Positions 37,201 to 44,231 of a stretch of DNA of 64,000 nucleotides are shown piece by piece. Every line of letters begins with the position of its first letter. The first letter of the stretch is position 1. Under the pieces are notes generated by a model. That model did no database searches. It was not told the origin of the DNA and saw nothing but the letters and a program-made list of their open reading frames with translations. Origin of the DNA: Protaetiibacter mangrovi (GTDB lineage: Bacteria; Actinomycetota; Actinomycetes; Actinomycetales; Microbacteriaceae); NCBI RefSeq assembly GCF_024752305.1, contig NZ_JANTHX010000004.1:473549-537548 (forward strand), read 5' to 3'. A program made the position numbers and the translations under genes.

Positions 37201-38081
37201 TCGACGTCATCGAGAACGGCACGGGACTGCCCGACCCGGAGACGGGCGCCGTCGAGTCGGTCGACGCCGAGGTCGCGCGCGTCGTCGAGCTCGTGATCGA
37301 GCACGCCGAGAACCGGCCGCGCGAGTCGCTCATGGTGGTGAGCGCATCCGACAAGCACACGGTGCGGGTGATGAACGCCGTGCTCGCGAAGATGTCGACC
37401 CACACCGCGCTCAGCGACTTCGTGCTCGGCGAGCGCGCCGAGCCGTTCGCCGTGCTGCCGCTCGAGCGGGCCGTGGCGCAGAGCCGCGACCGGGTCGTGT
37501 TCTCGCTCGGCTACGGCCGCACCCCGCACGGCCGCGTGCTGAGCGACTTCGGCGCCCTCGGGCGGCCGGGAGGCGAGCGCCTGCTCGCCGTCGCCATGAC
37601 GCGCGCCCGCCGCTCGCTCGTGATCGTGACGTGCGTCGAGCCCGACGACCTCGACGAGACCCGCATGAAGCACGGCGCCGTCGCCCTCGCCGAGCTGCTC
37701 GGCGAGATCGCCACGCGTCGCGCCGAGCCGCCGCTGCCCGACGACTCCGACCCGATGCTCGTCGACCTCTCCCGCCGCCTCGAGGCGCGCGGGCTGCGGG
37801 TGGCGCTCGGGCACCGCGGCAAGCTCGGACTGGTCGCCGCCAACGGCGGCATGTGCGTCGTGGTCGACACCGACCAGGTGTTCGTCGACCGGAGTCTCCG
37901 CGAGGCGCTGCGCCTGCGGCCGGAGGTGCTGCGTCGCCTCGGCTGGCACTACGCGCGCGTGCACGCCTTCGAGCTGTTCACCGATCCGGATGCCGTCGCC
38001 GACCGCATCGCCCGGATGGCGGGCCTCGCCGGCGGACCGGTCACCGAGGAGATCCCGGTCGTTGCCGGATACACCGCCTGA
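34233..38081 (+). CDS. Superfamily-1 helicase-like protein with degenerate ATP site
   Basis: 1282 residues of the DNA2/NAM7-like actinobacterial AAA family. The P-loop position reads PGTGATQT (299-306): the Walker A Lys is replaced by Ala303. The motif II region reads VVILVDAGATT: Asp826 is present but the usual Glu is Ala. Later motifs are better kept: LTRSYRAGG and VAMTRARRS. It is probably a non-catalytic scaffold or a helicase with altered chemistry. An acidic region around 895-930 contains a palindromic repeat read in frame (DTPATPATRSAEG). GTG at 34233 is chosen for GGGGAG 6 nt upstream; GTG at 34188 is a leaderless alternative. Confidence 0.8.
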   Translation: MSPNASSHPATAPLLVPAPVARDVAEPARDAWREEIAQLGGASPLLHFVDAPTTRIELSTTHPGGLARFITGKSTLLSQLIRDDLALRSARVAAERITARSLDLSTTRGLDVVHLGVGIVHWTHERVDYCAPLLLRPLAIRRHGRDFELRMRGGAVLNPALARALETQFGISLDAASFVALSDDDGTFKPNAVIDQLRRLTGHLGELVVQPRLVVSCFAEVAPALVADAVDLGHPVLDAVAGDATAKWALEEGFQAVEPVDPDRRDPSTDDLLLDADAEQEHIVAQLAAGNSLVVRTMPGTGATQTIVNALGMLVRQNKRVLVVSPRRASLRGIAQRLGDVGLAGMAVTPSTLRRDVVRGIARNEKAEQPQLAEVDEALVRLRSVLIDYREALAHTDQTLWVSVFDCVAELSRLALLPHPPTTSARLSPRAVEALAGDRARVASTMVEAARLGEFRYGPGDSPWYGAQFATGDEAARAHAIAQKLHADSLPRLLIRANELIGSTRMRPFTTVAELGVYLRLLNDLRDTLDKFEPGVFDRSLAELIVATAPRRDAPEMSGANRRRLKKLAREYVRPGMHVGDLHEALTAIQQQRILWQRYVAAGVTPEVPTGISDVASAWQHVSADLAELDAPLGRTDPATRLAAMPLHQLSDLLEQLAAESDVLNNLQERSALMEQLRDLDLDDFIADLAARHVPEEQVPAELELAWWRSALDGLLAGDRALLGAKTDVLQRLEADFRLVDEAHQQGSAGQLAWQLAENWRIGIVDWPDEAAALKKLITDGALDAESLQRLAPHLSRTVAPVWLASPYEIAQVSDTMPVDVVILVDAGATTIAENVGALRRARQVIAFGDPVTQTPAPFRIGLDEGEESPVAIGYPSSFATMPVRVVADADAEDVDAEGETGDEGDLDTPATPATRSAEGAEVVEAAEEDLHGRSAFARLASVLPVLSLTRSYRAGGEDLAELVNRRFYGGRIDALPWAGSFLGHGSLSLDVIENGTGLPDPETGAVESVDAEVARVVELVIEHAENRPRESLMVVSASDKHTVRVMNAVLAKMSTHTALSDFVLGERAEPFAVLPLERAVAQSRDRVVFSLGYGRTPHGRVLSDFGALGRPGGERLLAVAMTRARRSLVIVTCVEPDDLDETRMKHGAVALAELLGEIATRRAEPPLPDDSDPMLVDLSRRLEARGLRVALGHRGKLGLVAANGGMCVVVDTDQVFVDRSLREALRLRPEVLRRLGWHYARVHAFELFTDPDAVADRIARMAGLAGGPVTEEIPVVAGYTA
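36947..36987. repeat. Dispersed palindromic repeat inside a coding region
   Basis: CTCGATACGCCGGCTACGCC-GGCCACTCGATCCGCGG resembles the intergenic repeats at 2807-2849 and 11905-12000 (TCGA-ACGC ... GC-ACTCGAT-CGCGG). It is read in frame as DTPATPATRSAEG within an acidic linker of the helicase-like protein. Confidence 0.65.
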
Positions 38082-38235
38082 CCCCTCGCCGCCCGAGCCG
38101 AAGCCGCGGCGCCGTCGTCGCGTGACGACGGAGCCCCCGCCGGGCAGCGACCCGCATCCGGTGCCGGAGCCCCCGCGGCACGCGCCCACCGACAACGACG
38201 AGCGGATGCGGCGCGAGAAGCCGCCTCACTGGTGA
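38062..38235 (+). CDS. Small Pro/Arg-rich protein, candidate
   Basis: 57 residues from TTG at 38062, with GAGGAG 10 nt upstream; it overlaps the helicase-like gene's end by 20 bp in another frame. Pro/Arg-rich start (PDPSPPEPKPRRRRR) and a distinctive end DNDERMRREKPPHW that looks like a conserved C-terminal motif I have seen in small actinobacterial proteins. Another possible start is a GTG near 38120. Intrinsically disordered by composition; role unknown. Coupled expression with the helicase-like gene is likely. Confidence 0.5.
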   Translation: MPDTPPDPSPPEPKPRRRRRVTTEPPPGSDPHPVPEPPRHAPTDNDERMRREKPPHW

Positions 38236-38240
38236 TTTCG

Positions 38241-38326
38241 GCGCGGCGATAATCCGCCGCGCTGCGCAGGAATCGCGCACGAGCGCGGTCGCGCGCGATT
38301 CCCGGTGCGCACCGTTGGGCGGTGCG
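38241..38326. terminator. Three hairpins between convergent genes
   Basis: GCGCGGCG-ATAATC-CGCCGCGC (38241-38262), GGAATCGCGC ... GCGCGATTCC (38269-38302, 14-nt loop), and CGCACCG-TTGGG-CGGTGCG (38308-38326). They fill the gap between the small Pro/Arg-rich gene and mscL and should terminate both strands. Confidence 0.65.
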
Positions 38327-38328
38327 GG

Positions 38329-38730
38329 CTATTGCTTCGAGGCCAGGAGGTCGCGGATCTCGGCGAGCAGCTGCGTCTCGGTCGGGCCGGCCTCCTCCTC
38401 GGAGATGCCCTTCTTCGCGGCCTGGCGCTCACGCAGCTTGTTCACCGGCAGCACGAGCACGAAGTAGACCACCGCCGCCACGATGAGGAAGTTGATGGCC
38501 GCCCCGATGATGGCGCCGAAGTACATCGTCGCCTCGCCGCCCGAGGTGGTGGGGATCGTGACGGGCAGGGCCTCGTTGAGCGACTCGGCCTGGAACAGCG
38601 CGCCGATCGCCGGGTTGATGACCGCTGTCACGATCGAGTTCACGATGGCGGTGAACGCGGCGCCGATCACGACCGCGACCGCCAGGTCGATGACATTGCC
38701 GCGCAGGATGAAGTCCCTGAAGCCCTTCAC
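38329..38730 (-). CDS. mscL: Large-conductance mechanosensitive channel
   Basis: 133 residues: MKGFRDFILRGNVIDLAVAV, TM1 (about 13-40), a periplasmic loop, TM2 (about 68-95) and the cytoplasmic helix ending LLAEIRDLLASK. The homopentamer opens at high membrane tension and releases solutes on osmotic downshock. The GTG at 38730 is chosen over an ATG 4 codons upstream because ATGGGAG there supplies the ribosome site 5 nt ahead and MscL normally begins M-K-G-F. The next gene upstream is the cyclo-ligase (minus strand). Confidence 0.95.
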   Translation of the reverse strand: MKGFRDFILRGNVIDLAVAVVIGAAFTAIVNSIVTAVINPAIGALFQAESLNEALPVTIPTTSGGEATMYFGAIIGAAINFLIVAAVVYFVLVLPVNKLRERQAAKKGISEEEAGPTETQLLAEIRDLLASKQ

Positions 38731-38801
38731 GGTTGCTCCCATTCTGTCCGGGGGGTGACTGGACTCCCAGGCTAGGGGCGCGCGGCCGTCGCCGCGAGCG
38801 C

Positions 38802-39389
38802 TCAGGCTGCGGCGAACGACACGATGCCGGCGGGCGTGACCACCCCGTCGACCGGCATGTCGTGGCGCTCCGCGGGCACCTCGTCGACGAGCTCGTCGTC
38901 GTAGATGACGGCGTACACCGGCGGGCAACCCTCCATCGAGCCGAGGGTCTTGTCGAAGTAGCCGCGCCCCCAGCCGAGACGCATGCCGTCCTTGGCGACG
39001 CAGGCCGCGGGCACGAGGATCAGGTCGACGCCGTTGATCGCGATCGGCCCGAGCAGCTCGCTCGTCGGCGTGGGCATGCCGAGGATGTCCTGCTCCTCGT
39101 CCTCGCCGTCGTAGGGCGCCCAGTCGAGCAGCCCGTCCTCGCGCGAGATCGGCAGCAGGATCCGGATGCCGCGCTCGGCCGCCCACCGCAGGAAGTCACG
39201 GGTTCCCGGCTCGTCGGGCGTCGAGAGGTAGGCCGCGATGAAGCCCACGTCGAGGTCGCTCGCGAGCTGCACGAGGTGCTGGGTGATGCCGGTCTGGGCG
39301 CGCTCGCGCTCGGGTGCCGTCCGGATGCGACGACGCTCCCGGAGCTCGGCGCGCAGGGCGCGCTTGCGGTTCTCGGGTTCATCTGCCAC
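38802..39389 (-). CDS. 5-formyltetrahydrofolate cyclo-ligase
   Basis: 195 residues. It converts 5-formyl-THF plus ATP to 5,10-methenyl-THF, recycling a stalled folate. Diagnostic: the N-terminal RAELRERRRIR, VGFIAAYLSTPDEPGTR, and the phosphate/substrate loop LGWGRGYFDKTL. The GTG at 39389 follows a -10 TACAAT (minus strand, 39397-39402) by 7 nt, so the mRNA is leaderless; the GGAGG there is too close to act as a ribosome site. Divergent from galU. Confidence 0.93.
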   Translation of the reverse strand: MADEPENRKRALRAELRERRRIRTAPERERAQTGITQHLVQLASDLDVGFIAAYLSTPDEPGTRDFLRWAAERGIRILLPISREDGLLDWAPYDGEDEEQDILGMPTPTSELLGPIAINGVDLILVPAACVAKDGMRLGWGRGYFDKTLGSMEGCPPVYAVIYDDELVDEVPAERHDMPVDGVVTPAGIVSFAAA

Positions 39390-39449
39390 GCCTCCGATTG
39401 TAAAAGGCCCGTAACCCGCATGGGGGAGGCGCAGGTTAGCCTGAAACGT

Positions 39450-40385
39450 ATGGCTTCCCCCCTCCCCATCACGAAGGCCGTCATCCCCGTCGCGGGTCTC
39501 GGCACCAGATTCCTCCCCGCGACGAAGGCGATGCCGAAGGAGATGCTCCCCGTCGTCGACAAGCCGGCGATCCAATACGTGGTCGAGGAGGCCGTGGCGG
39601 CGGGCCTCACCGACGTGCTCATGGTCACCGGCCGCAACAAGAACGCGCTCGAGAACCACTTCGACCGCGCGGGCGAGCTCGAGGCCGTGCTGTCGAGCAA
39701 GGGCGACTCCGAGAAGCTGCAGAAGGTCGACTACTCGACCCACCTCGCCGACGTGCACTACGTGCGTCAGGGCGACCCGAAGGGCCTCGGCCACGCAGTG
39801 CTCCGCGCCAAGATGCATGTCGGCCGCGAGCCGTTCGCCGTGCTGCTCGGCGACGACATCATCGACTCCCGCGACCCGCTGCTCACCCGCATGCTCGAGG
39901 TGCAGCAGCGCGAGCACACCACCGTCGTGGCGCTGCTCGAGGTCGACCCCTCCCAGACCCACCTGTACGGCATCGCGACCGTCGAGGGCACCGACGAGGA
40001 CGACGTGGTCAAGATCACCGGCCTCGTCGAGAAGCCCCCGCCGGGCGAGTCGCCCTCCAACTACGCGATCATCGGCCGCTACGTGCTGCGTCCCGAGATC
40101 TTCGAGGTGCTGGAGCGCACACCCCCCGGCAAGGGCGGCGAGATCCAGCTCACGGATGCGCTGCAGGAGCTCGCCACGGGGCCGAACTGGGCGGGTGGCG
40201 TCTACGGCGTCGTGTTCCGCGGGCGCCGCTACGACACCGGCGATCGGCTCGACTACCTGAAGGCCATCGTGCGGCTCGCGAGCGACCGCGACGACCTCGG
40301 GGGCGAGTTCCGCCCCTGGCTCAAGGAGTTCGTCGGCACGCTGCCGGACGAGGACGGCGGCTGGCAGGGCGGCGAGGACGGCTGA
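39450..40385 (+). CDS. galU: UTP-glucose-1-phosphate uridylyltransferase
   Basis: 311 residues. It makes UDP-glucose for glycan and wall precursors. The nucleotidyl-transferase signature GLGTRFLPATKAMPKEMLPV is at 16-35, with DKPAIQYVVEEA, GHAVLRA, and the metal-binding LGDDIID. A -10 TAGCCT (39437-39442) lies 7 nt before the ATG, so the transcript is leaderless. It starts a run of same-strand genes with an acetyltransferase and a GlpR-like membrane protein. Confidence 0.96.
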   Translation: MASPLPITKAVIPVAGLGTRFLPATKAMPKEMLPVVDKPAIQYVVEEAVAAGLTDVLMVTGRNKNALENHFDRAGELEAVLSSKGDSEKLQKVDYSTHLADVHYVRQGDPKGLGHAVLRAKMHVGREPFAVLLGDDIIDSRDPLLTRMLEVQQREHTTVVALLEVDPSQTHLYGIATVEGTDEDDVVKITGLVEKPPPGESPSNYAIIGRYVLRPEIFEVLERTPPGKGGEIQLTDALQELATGPNWAGGVYGVVFRGRRYDTGDRLDYLKAIVRLASDRDDLGGEFRPWLKEFVGTLPDEDGGWQGGEDG

Positions 40386-40416
40386 CGCCGCATCCGGGCA
40401 CTAGTCTGAGGCCGAT

Positions 40417-41061
40417 ATGGCCACGCCCACACTGACGGACGGACGCGTCACGCTCCGCCCCATCCGCATCCGCGATGCGCGCGTGCTCGAGAACGAGCTC
40501 ATGCGCAACCGCTCGTGGCTGCGCCCGTGGGAGGCCACCAACCCGCACGGTCCGGCCGGGTTCGACGTGAAGGCGTCGATCCGGTCGCTGCAGGCGCACG
40601 CGCGCTCCGGGGCGGGACTGCCGTTCGCGGTGGAGTTCGACGGCGAGTTCGCCGGGCAGCTGAACGTGTCGGGCATCACCTACGGCTCGCTCTCCTCGGC
40701 GACCATCGGCTACTGGGTCGCCGAGCGCTTCGCCGGGCACGGCGTGACCCCCACCGCGGTCGCGCTCGCCACCGACCACTGCTTCTTCGGGGTGGGCCTG
40801 CACCGCATGGAGATCTGCATCCGCCCGGAGAACGCGCCGAGCCTGCGGGTGGTGCAGAAGCTCGGCTTCCGGTACGAGGGGCTGCGCCGCCGCTACATCC
40901 ACATCAACGGCGACTGGCGCGACCACTTCTGCTTCGGCCTCGTCGTCGAGGAGGTGCCGCAGGGCGTGCTGCGGCGCTGGAAGGACGGCCGCGCCCCCGA
41001 GAGCGCGGCCCGTGTGCCCGAGGCCGACCTGCTGGCCGCCACCCACCAACTGCGGTACTGA
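40417..41061 (+). CDS. RimJ/RimL-type GNAT acetyltransferase
   Basis: 214 residues. The RimJ-like pattern is seen: VTLRPIRIRDARVLENELMRNRSWLRPWE, GYWVAERFAGHGVTPTAVAL as acetyl-CoA loop, and LHRMEICIRPENAPSLRVVQKLGFRYEG. The family acetylates N-terminal amines, often of ribosomal proteins. The ATG is 9 nt after a -10 TAGTCT. The order galU - rimJ - membrane protein recalls the mycobacterial galU-moeA1-rimJ-Rv0996 order, but no moeA-like gene lies between galU and this gene here. Confidence 0.88.
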   Translation: MATPTLTDGRVTLRPIRIRDARVLENELMRNRSWLRPWEATNPHGPAGFDVKASIRSLQAHARSGAGLPFAVEFDGEFAGQLNVSGITYGSLSSATIGYWVAERFAGHGVTPTAVALATDHCFFGVGLHRMEICIRPENAPSLRVVQKLGFRYEGLRRRYIHINGDWRDHFCFGLVVEEVPQGVLRRWKDGRAPESAARVPEADLLAATHQLRY

Positions 41062-41106
41062 GCGCGCCTCCCCGCCCGGGCCGCCATCGGCTCGTACCCT
41101 GACGGC

Positions 41107-42117
41107 ATGGACTTCCAGGGCGCCGGCACCGCGATCATGCTCGCGCTCGCCGCCGTGCTGTGGTTCCTCTACCTGCTGCCGAGCTGGATGCGCCGCCGCG
41201 AGTTCCTCGCCACCGAGCGGAACGCGACGCGACTGCAGCGCGCCATCCGCGTGATGGCCGAGTCGGCCGAGGCGCCGCAGGAGCTGCACCTCGAGGCGAC
41301 GGCCCGCGAGGTGGCGCACCGCGAGCGTCTGCTCGCCCAGGAGCAGCGCCGCGCGGATGCCACGGCCCGCGCCGAGGTGCACGCGGCCGCGCTGCGCGCC
41401 CGTGCCGCCGAGGCCCAGGAGGCGCAGCTCGCCCGCGCCAGCCGCGCGCCCGCGCCGACCCCCGCGGTCGCGCACGTCGCCGCCCGCTCCGTCGCGCCCG
41501 CCGTCGCCGCGCCCGCTCTCGCCACGACGGTGGCGGCCTTCGCGCGCCTGCGTCGCGCCCGCCGCGTCGCCGGGCTGCTGCTGCTCGCCGCGGCACTCGT
41601 CGGGATCGTGCAGATCTGGTTGATCGCCACCACCGGCGTCGCGCTCGGGTCGTGGATCGTGATCGGCGCGTGCGTCGCGACCGTCGCCGTCTCGGTGCGG
41701 CTGCAGAACCGCATCGCGGAGCGGGCCCGCGCGCTCGCGGGAACCGCATCCGAGGCGCCCCCGCGTCGAGGCGCCTCGACCCTCGTCGACGTCGAGACCC
41801 CGGCCGTGGCCGCTCGGGAGTGGACCCCGGTGCCCGTGCCGAAGCCGCTCTACCTCGAGCGCGCCGAACCGCCGCGGGTGCCCGTCGTGCCGCAGCCGAG
41901 CGCCGAGCAGCTGCTGCGCGCCGCGCGCGAGGAGGCCGAGCGCGCGCTCGCCGCGGCGCACGCCGAGCCCGAGGTGGTGCCGTTCCGCCCGCGCGAGGCG
42001 GTGCCCGCCGCGCCCGCGGCCGCGCCCAGCCGTTTCGCGTCGATGGGCATCGTCGAGGACGCGGACGCGTCGCTGCCCGACCTCGACGAGGTGCTGCGCC
42101 GCCGTCGCCTCGGCTGA
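41107..42117 (+). CDS. GlpR-like two-TM membrane protein
   Basis: 336 residues: TM1 near the start (MLALAAVLWFLYLLPSWMRRREF), a charged Ala/Arg/Glu helical region (about 35-125, coiled-coil-like), two closely spaced TM helices (about 152-194), and a Pro-rich cytoplasmic tail with RRRRLG at the end. Position after galU and rimJ and the 'LLPSWMRRREF' start resemble Rv0996/GlpR, a membrane partner in actinobacterial cell division. That identity rests on layout and is moderate. The ATG is 6 nt after -10 TACCCT, thus leaderless. Confidence 0.65.
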   Translation: MDFQGAGTAIMLALAAVLWFLYLLPSWMRRREFLATERNATRLQRAIRVMAESAEAPQELHLEATAREVAHRERLLAQEQRRADATARAEVHAAALRARAAEAQEAQLARASRAPAPTPAVAHVAARSVAPAVAAPALATTVAAFARLRRARRVAGLLLLAAALVGIVQIWLIATTGVALGSWIVIGACVATVAVSVRLQNRIAERARALAGTASEAPPRRGASTLVDVETPAVAAREWTPVPVPKPLYLERAEPPRVPVVPQPSAEQLLRAAREEAERALAAAHAEPEVVPFRPREAVPAAPAAAPSRFASMGIVEDADASLPDLDEVLRRRRLG

Positions 42118-42168
42118 GCCGCCGGTCAAGGGGCCCTGCGCCGAGGTGATATCGTGTTCAGGCAGTCC

Positions 42169-42244
42169 GGGCCCATGGCGCAGTTGGTAGCGCGTCTCGT
42201 TCGCAATGAGAAGGTCGGGGGTTCGAATCCCCCTGGGTCCACCA
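42169..42244 (+). tRNA. tRNA-Ala (anticodon CGC)
   Basis: Acceptor GGGCCCA/TGGGTCC with one G-T pair, anticodon loop TTCGCAA giving CGC (reads GCG), T arm GGGGG-TTCGAAT-CCCCC, encoded CCA at 42242-42244. A terminator follows at once. Confidence 0.93.
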
Positions 42245-42249
42245 CTCGG

Positions 42250-42272
42250 AAGCCCCGGTTCGTCCGGGGCTT
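42250..42272 (+). terminator. Intrinsic terminator of tRNA-Ala
   Basis: AAGCCCCGG-TTCGT-CCGGGGCTT, 9-bp perfect stem, followed by CCTGCTTTT. Confidence 0.88.
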
Positions 42273-42347
42273 CCTGCTTTTCCGGTGAGCGGCAGAAGTC
42301 GCGCCCCGATCCGGTCGGATGGGTGCCCGATTGCTACGGTGGTGACG

Positions 42348-42755
42348 ATGACCGACTTCAATCAGCGCATCGTCGACGAGTTCCGCGCGAACGACGGCAC
42401 CGTCGAGACGGCGGGCTTCGGACGCCACCTCGTGCTCGTGCACCACGTCGGGGCCAGGTCGGGTGTCGAGCGGGTGGCACCGCTCATGGGCATCCCGAGC
42501 GAGCACGGCTGGTTCGTGGCGGCCTCGAAGGGCGGCGCCCCCGACAACCCGGCGTGGTTCCACAACCTGCAGGCGCATCCGGACACCGTGGTCGAGACGC
42601 CCGACGAGGGGGAGGTGGCCGTGCGCGCCGTGGTGCTCCCCGCCGCCGAGCGGGATGCCGCGTGGCAGCACTTCCTGCAGCGCGGCCCGGCGTTCGCGCA
42701 GTACGAGCAGCGCACCGCGCGCACCATCCCCGTCGTGGAGTTGCGCCGTCGATGA
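42348..42755 (+). CDS. Deazaflavin-type nitroreductase family protein
   Basis: 135 residues: RHLVLVHHVGARSGVERVAPL, then WFVAASKGGAPDNPAWFHNLQAHPDTVVE, the signature of the F420/DUF385 family. Probably a deazaflavin-dependent reductase; substrate unknown. The ATG is 7 nt after -10 TACGGT (42335-42340), so leaderless. Its stop overlaps the MarR-family gene by 4 nt (ATGA), so that regulator may respond to this enzyme's substrate. Confidence 0.87.
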   Translation: MTDFNQRIVDEFRANDGTVETAGFGRHLVLVHHVGARSGVERVAPLMGIPSEHGWFVAASKGGAPDNPAWFHNLQAHPDTVVETPDEGEVAVRAVVLPAAERDAAWQHFLQRGPAFAQYEQRTARTIPVVELRRR

Positions 42756-43192
42756 GCGAGGCCCCGGGCGCTCGTCCGCCGTTCAGCCCGGTCATCTCGC
42801 TGCTGACCGTCTCGGCGGTGTGGGAGGCGCGGCTCGACGCCGAACTGCGTGAGCTGGGGCTCACGACGCGCAAGTACGGCCTGCTCGCGCACATCCTGGG
42901 CATGCCCGGCATCTCGTTCTCGGAGCTCGCCCGGCGCTCGCAGATCACGGTGCAGTCCGCGCACACGGCCGTGCGCTCGCTCGTGGATGCGGGCTACGCG
43001 GTGGACGCGACCGCGCACGCCGGGGCGGCATCCGTGCTGCAGGTCACCGCGGCCGGGCACGACGTGCTCGCCCGAGCGCAGCGTGCGGTGGAGCTGCTCG
43101 ACGCGGAGTTCGTCGCGGGGGCGCCCGCCCTCAGCGTCGCGCTCGAGCGGCCCCACGAGGACGCGCTCCCGGCTGACCTTCAGGCGGACTGA
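42752..43192 (+). CDS. MarR-family transcriptional regulator
   Basis: 146 residues. The winged helix in the middle (FSELARRSQITVQSAHTAVRSLVDAGYAVD) and long N- and C-terminal helices fit MarR dimers. The ATG overlaps the reductase stop, giving translational coupling. A short palindrome, CCTTCAG-TTAGA-CTGAAGG, lies 4 bp after its stop and over the next gene's promoter, a possible binding site for this protein. Confidence 0.83.
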   Translation: MSEAPGARPPFSPVISLLTVSAVWEARLDAELRELGLTTRKYGLLAHILGMPGISFSELARRSQITVQSAHTAVRSLVDAGYAVDATAHAGAASVLQVTAAGHDVLARAQRAVELLDAEFVAGAPALSVALERPHEDALPADLQAD

Positions 43193-43195
43193 AAT

Positions 43196-43214
43196 CCTTC
43201 AGTTAGACTGAAGG
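43196..43214 (+). promoter_or_regulatory. Palindrome over the DUF3817 gene promoter
   Basis: CCTTCAG-TTAGA-CTGAAGG, 7-bp arms. It contains the -10 TAGACT (43204-43209), which is 6 nt before the GTG start at 43216. Candidate operator for the adjacent MarR protein. Confidence 0.5.
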
Positions 43215-43215
43215 A

Positions 43216-43677
43216 GTGTTCCGAACCCCCTCTACCCTGTTCCGCACGCTCGCGATCGCCGAGGCGATCTCCTGGACCGGCCTGATCGCGGCGCTCGTGG
43301 CGCGCGCCGTCGTCGGCGAGTCGCCGGCCGTCACGATCGCGGGCGCGATCCACGGCTTCGTCTTCCTCTCCTACGGGGCCACCGCCGTGCTCGTCGCGCT
43401 CAACAACCGCTGGCGCGTGGGGCCCGCGGTCGTGGCGGTCGCGAGCGCGATCGTGCCCTACGCCACGATCCCGACCGAGCTGTGGCTCGCGCGCTCGGGG
43501 CGCCTCGCCGGCGTGTGGCGCACCGAGCCCGCCCTCGACCGCGTCGACGCGCGCTGGTACGACGCGCCGCTGCGCTGGTTCCTGCGCCACCCCTGGGTGC
43601 TCGGCGCCCTCATCCTGCTGGCCGTCGCGGCGATCTACGTCGTGCTGCTGCTCATCGGCCCGCCCGGGGGGCGCTGA
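43216..43677 (+). CDS. DUF3817 membrane protein
   Basis: 153 residues with four TM helices (about 10-30, 40-62, 67-88, 120-146); the N-terminal ~95 residues match the DUF3817 type (LFRTLAIAEAISWTGL... HGFVFLSYG). Function unknown. The GTG start at 43216 is preceded by -10 TAGACT in a palindrome. In many actinobacteria this family lies near the galU or MarR region; no more can be said. Confidence 0.78.
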   Translation: MFRTPSTLFRTLAIAEAISWTGLIAALVARAVVGESPAVTIAGAIHGFVFLSYGATAVLVALNNRWRVGPAVVAVASAIVPYATIPTELWLARSGRLAGVWRTEPALDRVDARWYDAPLRWFLRHPWVLGALILLAVAAIYVVLLLIGPPGGR

Positions 43678-43680
43678 ACC

Positions 43681-44136
43681 TCACCGCGCGGGCACCTCGA
43701 GCCGCTCGGCCAGGATCCGCGCCCGCGCCGCCTGCACCTCCGACGCCCGGCGGATGCTGAAGCCGCGCAGGCCGATGGGTGCGGTCACCTCGATCCGGTC
43801 GGCGACCACGCTGCCGTCGCCGTCGGGTTCGATCGTGTAGCCGTAGACCAGCTGCACGTTCCCCGGACTGTCGACGTCGCCGCCCACCCAGAACGAGCCG
43901 TCGTCCTCCCGGGTGCGGATCGTGACCCGGATCGCGTTGTCGTAGCGCAGGACGCCGAAGAACCGGAAGCGCTCGACCGCGACGTAGTGCACGGTGCCGT
44001 CGTCGTCGCGGCGCACGTCGCGCGCCTCGACGACGAGCGGCGACAGGCCCACGTAGCTGCGCGGATCGCGCAGGTGCGCGAAGACCGTGCGCGGCGGCGC
44101 TGCGATCCTGAACCGGATCTCCGAGACCTGCTCCAT
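43681..44136 (-). CDS. SRPBCC-type (polyketide cyclase-like) protein
   Basis: 151 residues starting MEQVSEIRFRIAAPPRTVF, the usual opening strand and helix of the START/SRPBCC ligand-binding fold, with alternating strands to a long C-terminal helix (VQAARARILAERLEV). Likely binds a hydrophobic ligand; no catalytic claim is possible. GGAAGGGG precedes the ATG. Convergent with the DUF3817 gene, 3 bp apart. Confidence 0.78.
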   Translation of the reverse strand: MEQVSEIRFRIAAPPRTVFAHLRDPRSYVGLSPLVVEARDVRRDDDGTVHYVAVERFRFFGVLRYDNAIRVTIRTREDDGSFWVGGDVDSPGNVQLVYGYTIEPDGDGSVVADRIEVTAPIGLRGFSIRRASEVQAARARILAERLEVPAR

Positions 44137-44231
44137 GCGACCCCTTCCGCCGCTCAGGCTAGCGATCCCGCGACCCCCTAGTTCTCCTTTCCGGGGTCGT
44201 GGCGGGCGGGTCGGGTGCCTAGCGTGACACC

